A stretch of DNA of 64,000 bases. It comes from Owenia fusiformis (Eukaryota > Annelida > Polychaeta > Sabellida > Oweniidae). Numbering within the stretch: the first letter of the stretch is position 1; each line of letters begins with the position of its first letter. The stretch covers positions 5,510,030 to 5,574,029 of the forward strand of contig CAIIXF020000009.1 in NCBI GenBank assembly GCA_903813345.2, written 5' to 3'. Of this stretch, positions 1 to 12,134 are shown piece after piece. A program made the translations under genes and the position numbers. Under the pieces are notes generated by a model. It had not been told where the DNA came from and did no database searches. It was given only the letters and a program-made list of their open reading frames with translations.

Positions 1-1922
1 CACTCTCGTTGGATATCTGAACTTAGTGTAACCACGTGATTAAGTCATTCTAACCTCATCAGTCATCTTCTGATAATTGACGAATCATGTTAACACCATC
101 GCGCGAGAAGTTGTCGACGTCAACATTCGATATGAATTATATAATGTTAGATAGTATACTCGAGTGCAAACGTATCATTATCTTTATAAATACATTTTTC
201 AAAGAAATTCAATTCACTTAAAGGACCACTTTGGGAATTTCCAACATTTTTTGGGCAAAATAAAGACTTACCGACACCAATAACAGCTCAAATGGACCAC
301 ATCAAAGCTTACAATAAATTATCAAAAAATATTTTTGATCTGTCAAGCTTTATATATAAGGTTGTTTGTATTACATGATACATTCATTTTTATAGAAGTG
401 TCGCCATCTTTCAAATCAATAGTAATTTAAAACATGCACTTTGTTTAACATGTGCATGCATGTCTAATGATCTCTGAACTTCAAATGCTTTTTTCGATGT
501 GAGTTATTTTCTTCTTGGTCCATCCAATATTAAAGCAAATCAAACTTTGTGTCATATTTGAGCAAGTGTGTGAGTAACATGTTTCAATTATTTTTTTTTG
601 ATTTTTTCTTCTAAATTAAGTATAGTGCGCCTTTAATGAAGCATAGGACAATAACAGCTATGCATTCTCATCATGGTTTGAAAAACTCTACAATGTTTAA
701 GCTAGATATTACAGAAGTGGATCTACAAAGTGTTCACAAAGTACTAATAACACATTTCTACATTTTCATACCCTCTGTAAAGAAAGAAAGGTGCAATGTC
801 CTTTATCAATCATATATTTTTCATTTTTCATTATTATCGTACCAAACATTCAGAGGTACAATATGTGTATCTTTTGACCAAATGAGGAAAATTTCAAAGA
901 ATTTCGTAAATATTATATGAAAAGTTAGAAAGAATTGAATAGAGCAACTCCCAAAATCGTGAGTGTGACTTTTTACCATAAATTGACGTCATAAATATGA
1001 GAAATCCTATACCTAGCAATGTGCTCAAGAAGGGGATCTTCTGAGGCATGAAGTTAAACTATTTATTACGTTTAGAGGAATACATCATCTTAAAAAGTTT
1101 TCAATCCAATAAAACTTTGTGAAAAATATCAGTAACAGAATTATTAGGTCTGATTAATTACAACCATATTGCGATAAAATTGGAGGTAATATCCTTCAGA
1201 TTCAGAGGTCTCTTTTCAGTTCAAAATCAGGGGTAGGGGTAACATATATAGCAGTAAACTTGAAATTGTAAGATAATTGTACCCTTTTTTCTCAATGACC
1301 CCTACAAATGTTATACATCTTCTACTTAAACATACCAAGATTCATGTCAGATGTGATACACAAATGTGTTTATTGAGCAAAATGGCTACTTCCTCATAAT
1401 AATTATACCATAATTTCATTGCTATTTGAGGCGTAAAATCGTCTAAAAATCATGTTTTAGACGGGTTTTGGCACTTCCATAATTTTCTGTCAGTGGGTCA
1501 ATGTTTATTTCAAACCTGTCAGTTATGACCGGTTTTGGACGGGCTTTACAATGGTATCAAGAATATAACATATAGAAAATTATGTTATAGGCTTAGACGA
1601 AAATGTATTTCACTGAGTAATAGCAATTATGACGTAATTTAAAGGAAAATGTCACATTAGTGAGTTTGTGAGACGATGTCTTTAACCATTGCTAATTTTT
1701 TTTAATTTTCATATAATTTTTTGAAAATTCCACAAGTTATTCAAAATAGTTACGCCGTGTGCTTCCAAGAGTTTAGAAAGTTTATACAAAACTTTGAAAA
1801 TGTTATGATTGATAAAGGACCATGCACCTTTTTCTTTCCAGAGGGTACTCTATTCTACAGTTAACCTTGGTTATTGCTGTATATTGTTCATCCTCATTAA
1901 ACGCACTGTAGCTAGCTTTTTT
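1..1922. other. intergenic, no gene recognised
   Basis: AT-rich DNA with only short chance frames. The frame at 636-920 shows no domain, signal peptide or splice context. A diffuse motif around TTTTAGACGGG / TTTTGGACGGG occurs near 1455-1550 but I could not assign it. Confidence 0.6.
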
Positions 1923-1971
1923 CATCCTGCTTTATATGGTTCATCCTGCTTTATATGGCCAATCCTGCCTT
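1923..1971. repeat. short tandem repeat, 19-bp unit
   Basis: The unit CATCCTGCTTTATATGG is repeated about two and a half times immediately left of the palindromic transposon at 1975. The last copy is diverged (AATCCTGCCTTATA). Confidence 0.7.
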
Positions 1972-1974
1972 ATA

Positions 1975-2965
1975 CAGGGTGACCGGAAAAAAGGAGACCA
2001 TTGAAGTAATCAATTTCTCCTAAACTAGACAAGTGCCATCAATGAAATTTTGCATACACTGGAACAGTTATATGGAAATTTGTTACTGAAGGTTTCAATA
2101 CAAGCATTCAACTGGTTCAGGAGCTATGATCATTTACATAACATGCTCCAAATAGGCACAATTGAGACCAACGCAGAGTTGGATTCATATGGCAAACTAC
2201 CCTTACATGTTCTGCCCTCTATGGCATTATTATGGCATTACATATAGCAGTGATTGCCTTCTTTAGGTCAACAATAGTCTGAGGATTGTTTTGGTATAGA
2301 TTGTCTTTCAAATATCCATACAAAAAGAAATCAGCAGGATTCAAGTCTAGGCTGTAATGGCAATGAAGGGTTATCTGACATGTGGTTCATCATCCTGTTG
2401 CCAAAGTGCTGATTTACCCAATCTTAAGAGTCACTTTAGGTATTGGGCATAGTGCCATGTTACTAAAACCACTATATGGCACAATTAAATCCCATATGGA
2501 AACCAAGGGCTGCCCAAAACCTCCTTAGGATGATACTGTAACTGAGTGGGACCACTGAGTCAGAAGCCATAGGTCAGATAAGCTTCGTCTCCATACACCT
2601 CAAATTTGAATCCACCTGATTTCTTTTTGTGGGGCAATTTGAAAGACAATGTGTACCAAAACAATCCTGAGACAATTGCTGACCTAAAGGTGGCAATAAA
2701 TGCTAAATGTAATGCCATAACAAGGTCGGAATATGTAAGGGTATTTGCCAAATGTATCCAGCTCTGCGTTGGTCTCAATTGCGCCTATTTGGAGCATGTT
2801 ATGTAAATGATCATAGCTCCTGAACCAGTTGACTGCTTGTATTGACACTTTCAGGAACAAATTTCCATAGAACTGTCCTGATGTATGCAAAATTTCATTG
2901 ATGTCACTAGTCTATTTTAGGAGATATTGCCTATTTCAATGGTCTCCTTTTTTCCGGTCACCCTG
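1975..2965. mobile_element. palindromic Tc1/mariner-type element, copy 1
   Basis: The 991-bp element has terminal inverted repeats beginning CAGGGTGACCGGAAAAAAGG and a TA target duplication (1973-1974 and 2966-2967). Both arms carry C-terminal transposase coding sequence pointing outwards. The right arm (2606-2806, plus) reads NPPDFFLWGNLKDNVYQNN..., the DFFLWG-LK-VY signature that follows the last catalytic residue region of IS630/Tc1/mariner transposases. The left arm carries the same region on the minus strand (about 2340 down to 2050), more diverged. Neither arm has the N-terminal DNA-binding domain or a full catalytic triad, so the element is non-autonomous. A near-identical copy lies at 20236-21228 in the opposite orientation, so transposition was recent. 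Confidence 0.88.
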
Positions 2966-3124
2966 TATGACATAAGTTATCTGGTTTGTGTCAAGAATTA
3001 CTGATGCCCGACGCTTTTAACCAGGCTTATTGAACACATTTTGCAACATGATGTAATATCACAAATTATACCAGATAAAAAGAAAAGTTACTTAGTAAAA
3101 AATTAAAAATAAATTCAAATCATT

Positions 3125-3130
3125 TTTATT
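3125..3130 (-). promoter_or_regulatory. poly(A) signal of the secreted-precursor gene
   Basis: Minus-strand AATAAA about 140 bases after the stop codon at 3269, in a plausible position for the 3' end of that gene. Confidence 0.6.
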
Positions 3131-3268
3131 TAATTATTTGACACATAAAATAACGAGTTGATGCTCGATGTCATATTTGTCATCATATTTTGTAAACTTT
3201 CAGAAGCATCAAGGAGATCAAACAGGTCGTCGCAAAAACAATCCTGCCATGTCCTATGTCTGGATCCA

Positions 3269-5865
3269 TTATACAATGATTTGACAATGTTTAGGATTCC
3301 GCCAAATGGTATGATTTAGAAATTCAATCATTTTGCTACAACTATTGAATTTCGTTTGTTTTGAATTAGACCCATAGTAAATTGTCATGATTAATACCTG
3401 GGCGCCTAGGGTGTGAAAAACAAAAATGAAGCCTTGAGCCACAACACAACTAATTATTTCCATTGTGTAAATTCTCTCATGTGCTTATCATATACAAGTA
3501 CAGTATGTCATACAAGAACTATCAAACTAGATACACAATTATAATGAAAAAGAATATATAAACATATACATACTGCATTGTTGTTAATGATCACATCTTC
3601 CTCTTTAGCGCGTCTCTCTATAAATAAACATCAATTAATGATTTAGGTTAGCAGTGTTACTTTTGGCAATTCAATTTGGGTCTTCCTTCAGAGGTACCAG
3701 TATGAAATCTGAGAGGGGTTTAAATAAAAGGGGATATAATCATATTTTAACCTGACGATACATTAATGTCACGATGTGGTTTCTATTTGGATACGATGAT
3801 AAGCCAAAGTAATGTCTATTTACATTAGAAGTAGATACGACGATTGGTCAATGTGATGTCTATTTACTATGACGATAAGCCGATGTGATGTATATTTACA
3901 ATAACAATAAGCCACTATAATGTCTATTCACTATGATGATAAGCCAATGTACGATGATAAGCCAATATAATGTTTGTTTAGATACGATGATAAGCCAATG
4001 TAATTGTATTCATTATGATAATTAGCCAATGTGATGTCTATTTCGATACGATGATAATTCAATGTGATGTCTATTTAGATACGATGATAAGCCAATATAA
4101 TGTTTATTTAGATACGATGATAAGCCAATGTAATGTATATTTACTATGATGATTAGCCAGTGTGATGTCTATTTAGATACGATGATAAGTCAATGTAATA
4201 TGTATCTAGATACGATGATAAGTCAATGTAATCAATGTAATGTCTATTACGACACGATGATTAGTCAATGTAAAGTCTATTTAGATATGATGATAAACCA
4301 TTGGTGTAACGATGATTAGCCAATGTAATAAAAACGTGTGTAATATCTATTCATATGTTATTTTGTCTCATGTATCTCAATTAGCTTAAGTTTAGATCGT
4401 GATTAGACACTGTATCCAATTACTTTAATTGCCCACTAAAGATGACCCTAAAACGATTGATTTGATGAATGAAATTTGTTGTGAATATGTTATGGTTTTC
4501 AGATGCATTTAATAGGTGCTGTCCTCTGAATACCTTCACCCCGGACTTTCACCTTAGTTGAGTTATGCATTATATCTAGCAAGGACTATTGTTCAGAGGT
4601 GAACACCTATTGCCCAAGTAATTTAAAGGACAATTTGATATAGTTAACTATTAAGAAATATGCTAACACCGTTTTATGAGTGAACGTACACACGTTTAGT
4701 CGTGGAATCCATTTGAGCTAGAATGAGCACATCAGACTATTATCTTTAATGGCAAACTACTTTTATTTTAGTTCTCAGTTTGGTTCATTGACAATTCTAA
4801 GTTTCATTTTTTCGTTTGACATCCCTACTGAGTAACTGCGATTTAAAGAGTGTATTGTACATTATACAGGTGGTATAATATATTCAAAGGTGAAGTTTAT
4901 ATCCTGTGTATGAGGGCACGTGGGTGTAAGGTATGCAGTTCATTGCCATTGACATTATCCAAAACAATAAAGGTATCTTTTGTGTGAGATTAGCCTTGAA
5001 AAAAATCAATAAAAATGTGTCAACTAACCTCTTTTAGAAGCCTTCTCTTCTTCATCCTTTTCATCTTCGCTCGAATGACTCTGCCTATTTATTGTCGCGG
5101 CTTTCTTTTTGAGGTTGTGCTTCTCCTTCCGTGTACCTCTTACATCATTAGGCTTTAAAACATTATATTGCTTTTTATGAGATTATAACTTCTGTTTCAT
5201 TGTTGAATGTTGTGTTCATTGATTGATTGATTGAGTGTTTGATCAATTTGTTGTCTCAAGGTCGATTGCACTGTCAGATCAGGACACAGATTTCACAGTC
5301 TTCGCAACATTTAAATGCCATTGAATTGTTGTATCAATCAATTCTAAGTCACATCTCCGACATCATGTTGGAAATAATGTCAATGTCATAACAACGATTG
5401 TTTCTTAAGAAAATGGTAATCAAATACTGCAATAATAATTATCAGGCAGTTATCATCAATAATAGACAAATGTGCAAATTTAGATATGCTTAAACAATGA
5501 AATGAAACAATAAACAAAAAGCATGTGACGTTTAGAAAACAAAAATTCTTAAAGATTAAATGTTAGAGTCTATGATTTCCCTGTAATAGTGTATACGATT
5601 TCTGTTTTAAAAAATAATGGGCAGAATATATTGATAAAATCGACCGTAAAGAAGGCGGGGCATTTTGAAAATGGTGCTTGCTATCTCCGATTACCCCTTT
5701 AACTACCAATGTATTAATTTGATTTAATTAAATCGAGCAATTCGAATTCCCCGGATGCGAACTGAAATGATGTTTGTATATGCAACAATGTCTTACCTTG
5801 GCCGACGTTGTCACAATTAGCGCCACTAGAAGTACAATTCCCAATCCTAAGACAACTTGCTGCAT
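3269..5865 (-). CDS. novel secreted precursor, four exons, 121 residues
   Basis: Exons on the minus strand: 5865-5797, 5152-5029, 3617-3574 and 3397-3269, with donors GTAAGA, GTTAGT and GTATGT and phases 0, 1 and 0. Exon 1 is a clear signal peptide (MQQVVLGLGIVLLVALIVTTSA). Residues 24-63 form a charged pro-region, basic first (RKEKHNLKKK) and then acidic (SSEDEKDEEE). The exon 2/3 junction creates R-E-R-R at 64-67, a furin-type site. Cleavage there would release about 54 residues with two cysteines (C99 and C117) and one N-glycosylation sequon (NHT at 107). The layout resembles a processed peptide hormone or growth factor, but I recognise no family. The exon 2 and exon 4 acceptors are inferred. 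An acceptor 8 bases further upstream for exon 4 (exon start 3405) would instead end the protein in APRY. A TATA box lies 70 bases upstream of the ATG and a poly(A) signal follows. Confidence 0.68.
3787..4336. repeat. minisatellite, about 33-bp unit
   Basis: About 16 imperfect tandem copies of a unit close to GATACGATGATAAGCCAATG plus TAATGTCTATTTA. They lie inside intron 2 of the secreted-precursor gene. Units vary in length and sequence, so the array is old. Confidence 0.85.
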
Positions 5866-5934
5866 GTCTTTCGCTGTCTCAGTCTAACGTATTGAACAGT
5901 GTTAATGGTCCCATTGGCAGATGTAAACCTGTTT

Positions 5935-5942
5935 TATTTATA
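5935..5942 (-). promoter_or_regulatory. TATA box of the secreted-precursor gene
   Basis: Minus-strand TATAAATA, 70 bases upstream of the ATG at 5865. Transcription would start around 5905-5912, giving a short 5' leader with no earlier ATG before the signal-peptide start except in CCAATGGG, which is upstream or close to the predicted start site. Confidence 0.6.
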
Positions 5943-8640
5943 CCGTAGCGATAATCCTTCATCTTAGAAAAGGGCTTTTCAAACGTGGGACTATTTTTAA
6001 TTTGAGCAGTTTTCAATGAAATAAGTAATGCATCAACACATTGATGAAGCACATCTGAAGATTGTATGTCATACTTCTTAGGTGAAAACTACAATAATTG
6101 AATTGATTAGACCTATTTGTGTAATTCATCTTTATGACATATTGACATACAGCATTAAGTAAAAACAAAAGATGTAACATTATTAAAACGTTCTTATCGA
6201 CTAATTTAAGATGGACAATAAGAAAGGTGAATTATTACAGATGTGTTTTTGGAACGTCGACATTTATTGCTGTTATAATTGTGTTAATAATGAGTTTTAT
6301 TCAAGTACTGCACATTTAACTACTTTAGCATAATCGACTAAATGGAGTGTCTTATGAATCAAAGTGCAAATAACTATGAAGTAATCATTGGCATGCGTTC
6401 AAACGTTCAATTTCTTATGAGTTTTTTAATTGTTTTCTAAAGATAATCAGCCATGTTCTAGTTGGAGATGCTTTGTTACAGGCACTGAACGTGTAATTGT
6501 AAATCCTGCGTCATTTCTAAATCCACAGGGGTCTCTTTTTATTTACACGACTACCAATTAAAATGGGATCAATCCCAAAAAGACAATATTCTTCACCATT
6601 CCTCAAAAATCAGTAGCTATAACAACGCGTTGCCACAAGAATATGTGACAAATATATATAAAAAAAACACAAAATGGTTTGAATGTAGGGTGCAGTAGTG
6701 GAAGTTAATGATACTTTTGAAATGTGCAAGAACATTCGTTGTAACACATCTTACCTGGGTTGTTGGGAAACGAACCAAGCATACCTTTGGCAACTAAGTA
6801 AATCTCCACAAGCACATAAAAACGTCACTTGTATGAAATGCAATTCTCCATCAAAAGTATTTTATTTCGTAAATTGTGCCGCATTTGTATCTGAAAAATT
6901 AAAAATATTTTCGAACGTTTGATAGACATATTCCAAGAAATAGAGTCAATCTATTCAACCTTGATTAAAACCTCTTTTTACAAATTATTCAAGGTAGCAT
7001 AATTGATTTTCACCGTTGAATACAACAAATAGACTACCTATACTATGTTTATGATTATCTGCGCAAAAAGGCACATTATCAACATGCAACATCAATCTAT
7101 TTTTCAAATAAGAACATTATATACATATCAAATGTTTAATTATCTGACACGCGCAATTTGTCACACTGATATCTTTACAATGTAAATGTCAATGTTTACC
7201 TTCAACAGCAGACAAGTCATTTATTTTTACCGTGTTATGAACTGTTTGAATGATGAAAGAAAAATCCAAACATACTGTGTATAGATATTTGATACTCATG
7301 CCAAAAAGAAAGATGATTGAACAATTAGATTTTGAGATATAGCCATTAAAGAGCCATTAATCATAGTACAGCCGCCCCCAGCTAAAATGTTGATGGAGTA
7401 AAACTCAAAATGACAATTTTTTGTACCAAAAACTAAGTAGATATTCATGTAGGGTGGTCAAATGAAATTGATGGAATAAAAACGCGTCATCTTCCGATCT
7501 CGACCAATTCTCATATGCAGCCCACTATCAGAATCCGTTATCAGAACTTGTCCGAAATCTTTGATCCTCTTTTAATATTCGTAAAAACAATTGTTCAAAT
7601 GATTTGGTCTGCAGTCCTGGTAGGGGGAGCCGTATACTTAATTACTTACATGTACACCCTGGACGAAGTGATAAGGTCAAAACAAGTGGCTCTGATTTAG
7701 GAAAAAACGATCTTCCTAAAAATTAATAATTTTTGTACCCCAATTTTTGTAAGGTTAAATTCTTGTGGACAAAGAGGAGAATCATATACAGTTTTGTATT
7801 ATGTTCAAGTGGTACATCTTAAACTACTCAGTTCGTGTGTTTTAAATTGAATGGAACGCGCATTAGTGGCTGGAGTGTAAATTAAAGTTGAGAATTATAT
7901 CTCCCGCTAAAAATTACGATTTTATATTGTCAAAATATCTTTCATTGATGATCAATGATGCATATAAACGTTCATGCACACCGAGATTGTATATTTCTTT
8001 TCATATGTGCATTTACAGCATCGACAGTTATTTCAATTTGATGTGATGCCTATTGTTTTACTCCCGACGACGAACATTTGAGGAAAATAAGCGGTTATAG
8101 ATTTGCGATGGTGATTTGTGATAAAACGCGGCTTTCTATACCTGATTTAGTTTAATTAATTTAACGTTTTCCAGTCATGTCCTATGACAATCGCCGTTAT
8201 AAAGCGTCGAAAATCTCTTTATATTACATCAAGTCATGTGGAAGTGGCCTTTGGATGAAATAAGAGTCTAAGATACATGCAGCTTGTTAGACGTACGATG
8301 CCCGTTGTCAACGCAAAGTCCAAAGATCTGGATGTCAAAACAACCCCTTTATTTACACTGCCATTGCCAAGAATGGGAATTATGTTTATGTCCACTATTT
8401 TAGTAAATCGTCTTGGACATTTACTATAGAACAAATCATTTGCCTTACTGTATCTTTTGTTTAGCCTGAGAAGCAGTCACAGTGATTGTTAAGATTTTTG
8501 ATTCAATCTCATTAATTTTGATGAAGCCCTCTTTTAAGCAGTTTAGTCGAATGAATGCAAAGGAATAATATAATGTATTTGTTAAAGTTCCACTTTTTTA
8601 AAAAATAACAATAGTATTAATAAAGTTTTCAAAAATAAAC
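5943..8640. other. intergenic, no firm gene
   Basis: AT-rich sequence. The only frame worth noting is 6698-6922 on the plus strand, described under findings (six cysteines and three N-glycosylation sequons). Nothing else is recognisable. Confidence 0.5.
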
Positions 8641-8646
8641 TTTATT
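8641..8646 (-). promoter_or_regulatory. poly(A) signal of the 188-codon gene
   Basis: Minus-strand AATAAA about 220 bases beyond the stop codon at 8869. Confidence 0.45.
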
Positions 8647-8868
8647 CTATCATCTATATCTGTGTAAAGAACTATACAATTAAGAAAACAAATAACTACA
8701 GTACAGTGTTGATATTTGCACTTTTGTGTTGATAATTACCTATAATATTAATGTAATTACCTTTAATAATCATATAATTACCTATAATAATTATTCCAAA
8801 ATATGATTAAAATTGTTACTCAAATAGTTATGACTAACAGTTATTATAAAAATAAGGTCAGGTATGCA

Positions 8869-9435
8869 TTAGGTATGCATTACAAAATTGTATGAAGAAA
8901 TTTTCCTTTGAATAAGCGATACCCAATTCGCCAGAATCGTACAGTGGTAGGGTCCTTGTATCGGAATTGGACTATTCATATCGCATCCCATCCAGTCCAC
9001 GACGTCAAGAAAACACCTATATGCAATGTTGTGCAATGGAAATGAGTTATTCTTTACCAGATTGAAAAAATTAAGTATTATGCGTATAGATCCATCGTCG
9101 GCAAGTCGTTGAATGACATCAGGTAACACACTGGTGAACTCATTTATTAGATCTTCAATATTTTCATCTAGCATCTGTATCGTTACATTGCCATCTGTGG
9201 AACTGTGTGCTCCATTGCTGTGACAAGATTTCAAATTTATTATATCATTCATTTCATTGGTGATTTCATTGGTGGTTTCATTTTCAATTTTATTTTCAAT
9301 TTCATTTTCTTTTTCAATGTTATTATCCATTGTTGTACGACATTTCATTTCATTGTTACTGTCAATATCTAATTTTGAGCATTTAGATACATGGGGAACA
9401 TCACTGTCCAAGTACTGGGCTATTGATATTGTCAT
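8869..9435 (-). CDS. hypothetical protein, probably a terminal exon
   Basis: A 188-codon frame from the ATG at 9435. It is open a little further upstream, where acceptor-like sequence (TGATTCAG at about 9449) suggests the true start may be in an unseen exon. At this base composition a frame this long is unlikely by chance, unlike the many frames of about 110 codons here. Residues 40-65 are a low-complexity stretch of IENE/NEIT repeats. The C-terminal third is richer: a segment NFFNLVKNNSFPLHNIAYRC followed by FLDVVDWMG. From memory this resembles a family of uncharacterised invertebrate proteins with an FPL-NIA-LFLDVV motif, which I cannot confirm. There is no signal peptide or membrane span. 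A poly(A) signal follows. Confidence 0.5.
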   Translation of the reverse strand: MTISIAQYLDSDVPHVSKCSKLDIDSNNEMKCRTTMDNNIEKENEIENKIENETTNEITNEMNDIINLKSCHSNGAHSSTDGNVTIQMLDENIEDLINEFTSVLPDVIQRLADDGSIRIILNFFNLVKNNSFPLHNIAYRCFLDVVDWMGCDMNSPIPIQGPYHCTILANWVSLIQRKISSYNFVMHT

Positions 9436-9456
9436 GGAGTCCTGATCCTGAATCAC

Positions 9457-10220
9457 TATTTTTTAGCATCAACGATTAGATGTTTGACCAACCTGATATA
9501 TATGACATAGTTTTGACTAAATGGTTTGGAGGGACACTTGAAAAGAACAGCTTTGACTTGTGCTCATGTGGCACTGATTTTTCTCATTTTTGTCTCAGGT
9601 ACATTGTATTCCATGAGTGTTAATGCAATAACACATTACATTTTTCACATAAGGGAAATTCTTAGATTTTTCAAACGATTTAATATCCCATTGCATGGAT
9701 TTATTATGCAATGTCTTCCGATGGATTAACAAAAGCTTAGCATGGACTTTGCATCTGAATGCTCTAAACTCGGTTGAATATGGAATATTCTTCCCATTAT
9801 CACAGTGATTATGCTGTAAACTTATTTTTCTTATGTCATTGTACAGTTTCAAAAATCCAATGTTTCATAAAATCTTATTTCTTTTTCATGTAAATATATC
9901 CTAAAAACATCATGTCTCTTTTTACATAAGTGAAGTTATTTCTCTAGTGATCCAGTTTGCAAGACCATGACATTGTCTTTGATTTTATCAGTGTTAAAGG
10001 AGTTCAACCGATAATTACTTGAGCAAGATTTCTGATTCAGGTTAAATACTTCATGATAAACCATGACATCTCAATTCTTCTCAGCCCTGAGCGCTTTCAG
10101 GTGAAACAGAAAGATGCTATGAGTATCAGAATGGGTTAAATATTGCACTAGGAGACTTGCCAACCTAAAATGAATGAAAAATTTGTCGGAGATTTAAAAA
10201 ATACGGTACTTTTGCGTGAT
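9457..10220. other. intergenic, nothing recognised
   Basis: Short overlapping frames on both strands around 9526-9852 mirror each other and show no gene signals. Confidence 0.5.
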
Positions 10221-10224
10221 ATAT

Positions 10225-10535
10225 ATCCAAAATCCTGTTGTTTTTGTGCTAGATTTTTGAGAAAGACGCTAGTTTTTAGTGTAAATTTTTGAAAAAGTGT
10301 AGTTTTTGCAGTAAATTATTAAAAAGCGAGTTTTTACTGTAGATTTGAAATTTTTGAAGAAGGCGAATTATCTCCAGTACCTTTTTTAACAGTAGTTTTT
10401 GCGATAACCTTTAGAAAAAGCGGTAGTTATTATGCTCTATTTAAGGAAAGGTAGTTTTTGCAGTAGGTTTTAAAAAGTGGTTGTTTTGCGGTAGATTTTT
10501 GAAAAAAGGTAGTTTTTTAGGTAGATTCTGAAAGA
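10225..10535. repeat. degenerate minisatellite, about 34-40 bp unit
   Basis: About eight diverged copies built on GTAGTTTTTGCAGTA followed by GATTTTTGAAAAAG. Spacing is irregular. Confidence 0.75.
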
Positions 10536-12016
10536 CCGTTGGTCCTGCACCCTAAATGATATAATAAATTCAGTGTGTTTTCTTTCACTAAATCTGGGTC
10601 AAACACTGATATATTACTGAGTTGCTAGCTTATGTAAAACCAAAATAAAAACTTCGAATTTATAGTTCTTTGAGGAAAAGTTTAAAAATAGGGTTTCCCT
10701 CATTTTTTACTCATTTATCATAACATTTTTGGTGGTGCAAATGAGCTTGAACACGCTGTCCAAAAATGACTTACCGTTTCCACATTTTTGAGAGGAGGGA
10801 TGTATTTATATTTCTTTTTGTGACAGCAGTATCAAAGAATATAAGGTTTATTTCATGCGTCAAAAATATTATATTATATTGCATGTGTAGTTGACTTTAA
10901 AAAAGCTTTTGATTATATTGATTGAGATGTCCTTCTTTAAAAGATTTGTAAATCAGGTATACAGCCTTTATTTGATATGACATCATCCCCTATATAATCG
11001 TAAAGTACAAACTCTATGTAGAAAAATTCGACATCAATATTCAAGTTTCATAAACTTTATTGAATAATTTAACAAAAATTATTACAATGGGGCTATAGCT
11101 CAAGGTAATTATGCTATAATCACTTAAAATGATCATGGCAAATACATTTAATTCACTACTGACAAAACAAATAGTTCATTTCCATAATGAGAGTTGTTTT
11201 CTCTTACATGGTCGGAGCTAATGTAATTTTTATACGAATACGTTTGTGCAATATAGCCCCATTTGCATAATGTTGTAAGCTTACATATCATATCAGTCTA
11301 CCCTGTCATTTACATTAATATGGTTTATGGGAATGTTTAAAACAACAAACACGTTTTCCATGGGATAAAGAAAATGTCCTTCAACCCAGGTTCGTCCTGC
11401 TTAAATTTAATTTAGTTTTAGTTTTCCAACAACTTGCTTAACTGCAAATCAATCATTGAAATATTTTCATCATAACTTAAAGGCATATAGTTTCATGTAC
11501 AATATAGCTTTTCTGATAGATACGGTATCATAACAGTATTTTGGATGTAGGTTACATATTTCTGTACTTTGGCTGCTACACACTATACACAAACATCTAT
11601 TTGCTCATATCATATTATGGTCTTCTTCTCCGGCCATCGATTTATGTAGTGACGTTAGTTTTATACTGAGTCAAGGTCAGTAAAGGTCATGCAGAAGAGG
11701 ATCCATTATACTGGAAGGGCCATTATTTCTTTCATGAATAATGACGTCGATGGGCAATATCGTGCCGTTTTCAGTCTCTGGGGCCAATGTCTCTTTTTCG
11801 TTTGTTTACGTGCTGTAGTCGTGATCATATTATTCAATGCGAGCCCAGAATTCATTATTTCCCATTCTCTTCTTGTATAACTCGCCAAGTGAAGGGCTTT
11901 TAAAACCAAACAATCCCTACAGAACTTTATCGATGCTATGTACACTATATGTATGAGGAGATAATAAATTAATTGTATTTGTAGAGCGTATGAAGGTTGG
12001 TACAAGTCATCAAGTT
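10536..12016. other. no separate gene; probable 3' region of the CYSTM gene
   Basis: No coding exon seen. The nearest minus-strand AATAAA below the last CYSTM exon is at 11056-11061. The 3' UTR of the CYSTM gene could therefore span roughly 1 kb here and be shared by both terminal exons. Confidence 0.4.
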
Positions 12017-12134
12017 TTAATCACTCATTAGACAACAGCATATGTATGTCCAGCACATGGTCATACAACAACAATCGTCTGCTTCGGCGTTTCTTTGGCG
12101 CATTGCGGCAGCCTCCGGGTCCTCTTGATAGACC
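12017..12134 (-). CDS. CYSTM terminal exon B (distal)
   Basis: 118 bases, acceptor TTTCAG at 12140-12135, stop TAA at 12019-12017. It encodes 38 residues after the split valine codon: VYQEDPEAAAMRQRNAEADD followed by CCCMTMCWTYICCCLMSD. It begins in the phase left open by the donor at 17045. It is 54% or so identical to exon A by eye, with an invariant WTYICCCLMSD end. Confidence 0.87.

Noticed and set aside
9436-9456. GTG start for the 188-codon frame
   Set aside because: A GTG start is not expected for a nuclear gene; the in-frame ATG at 9435 or an upstream exon is more likely.
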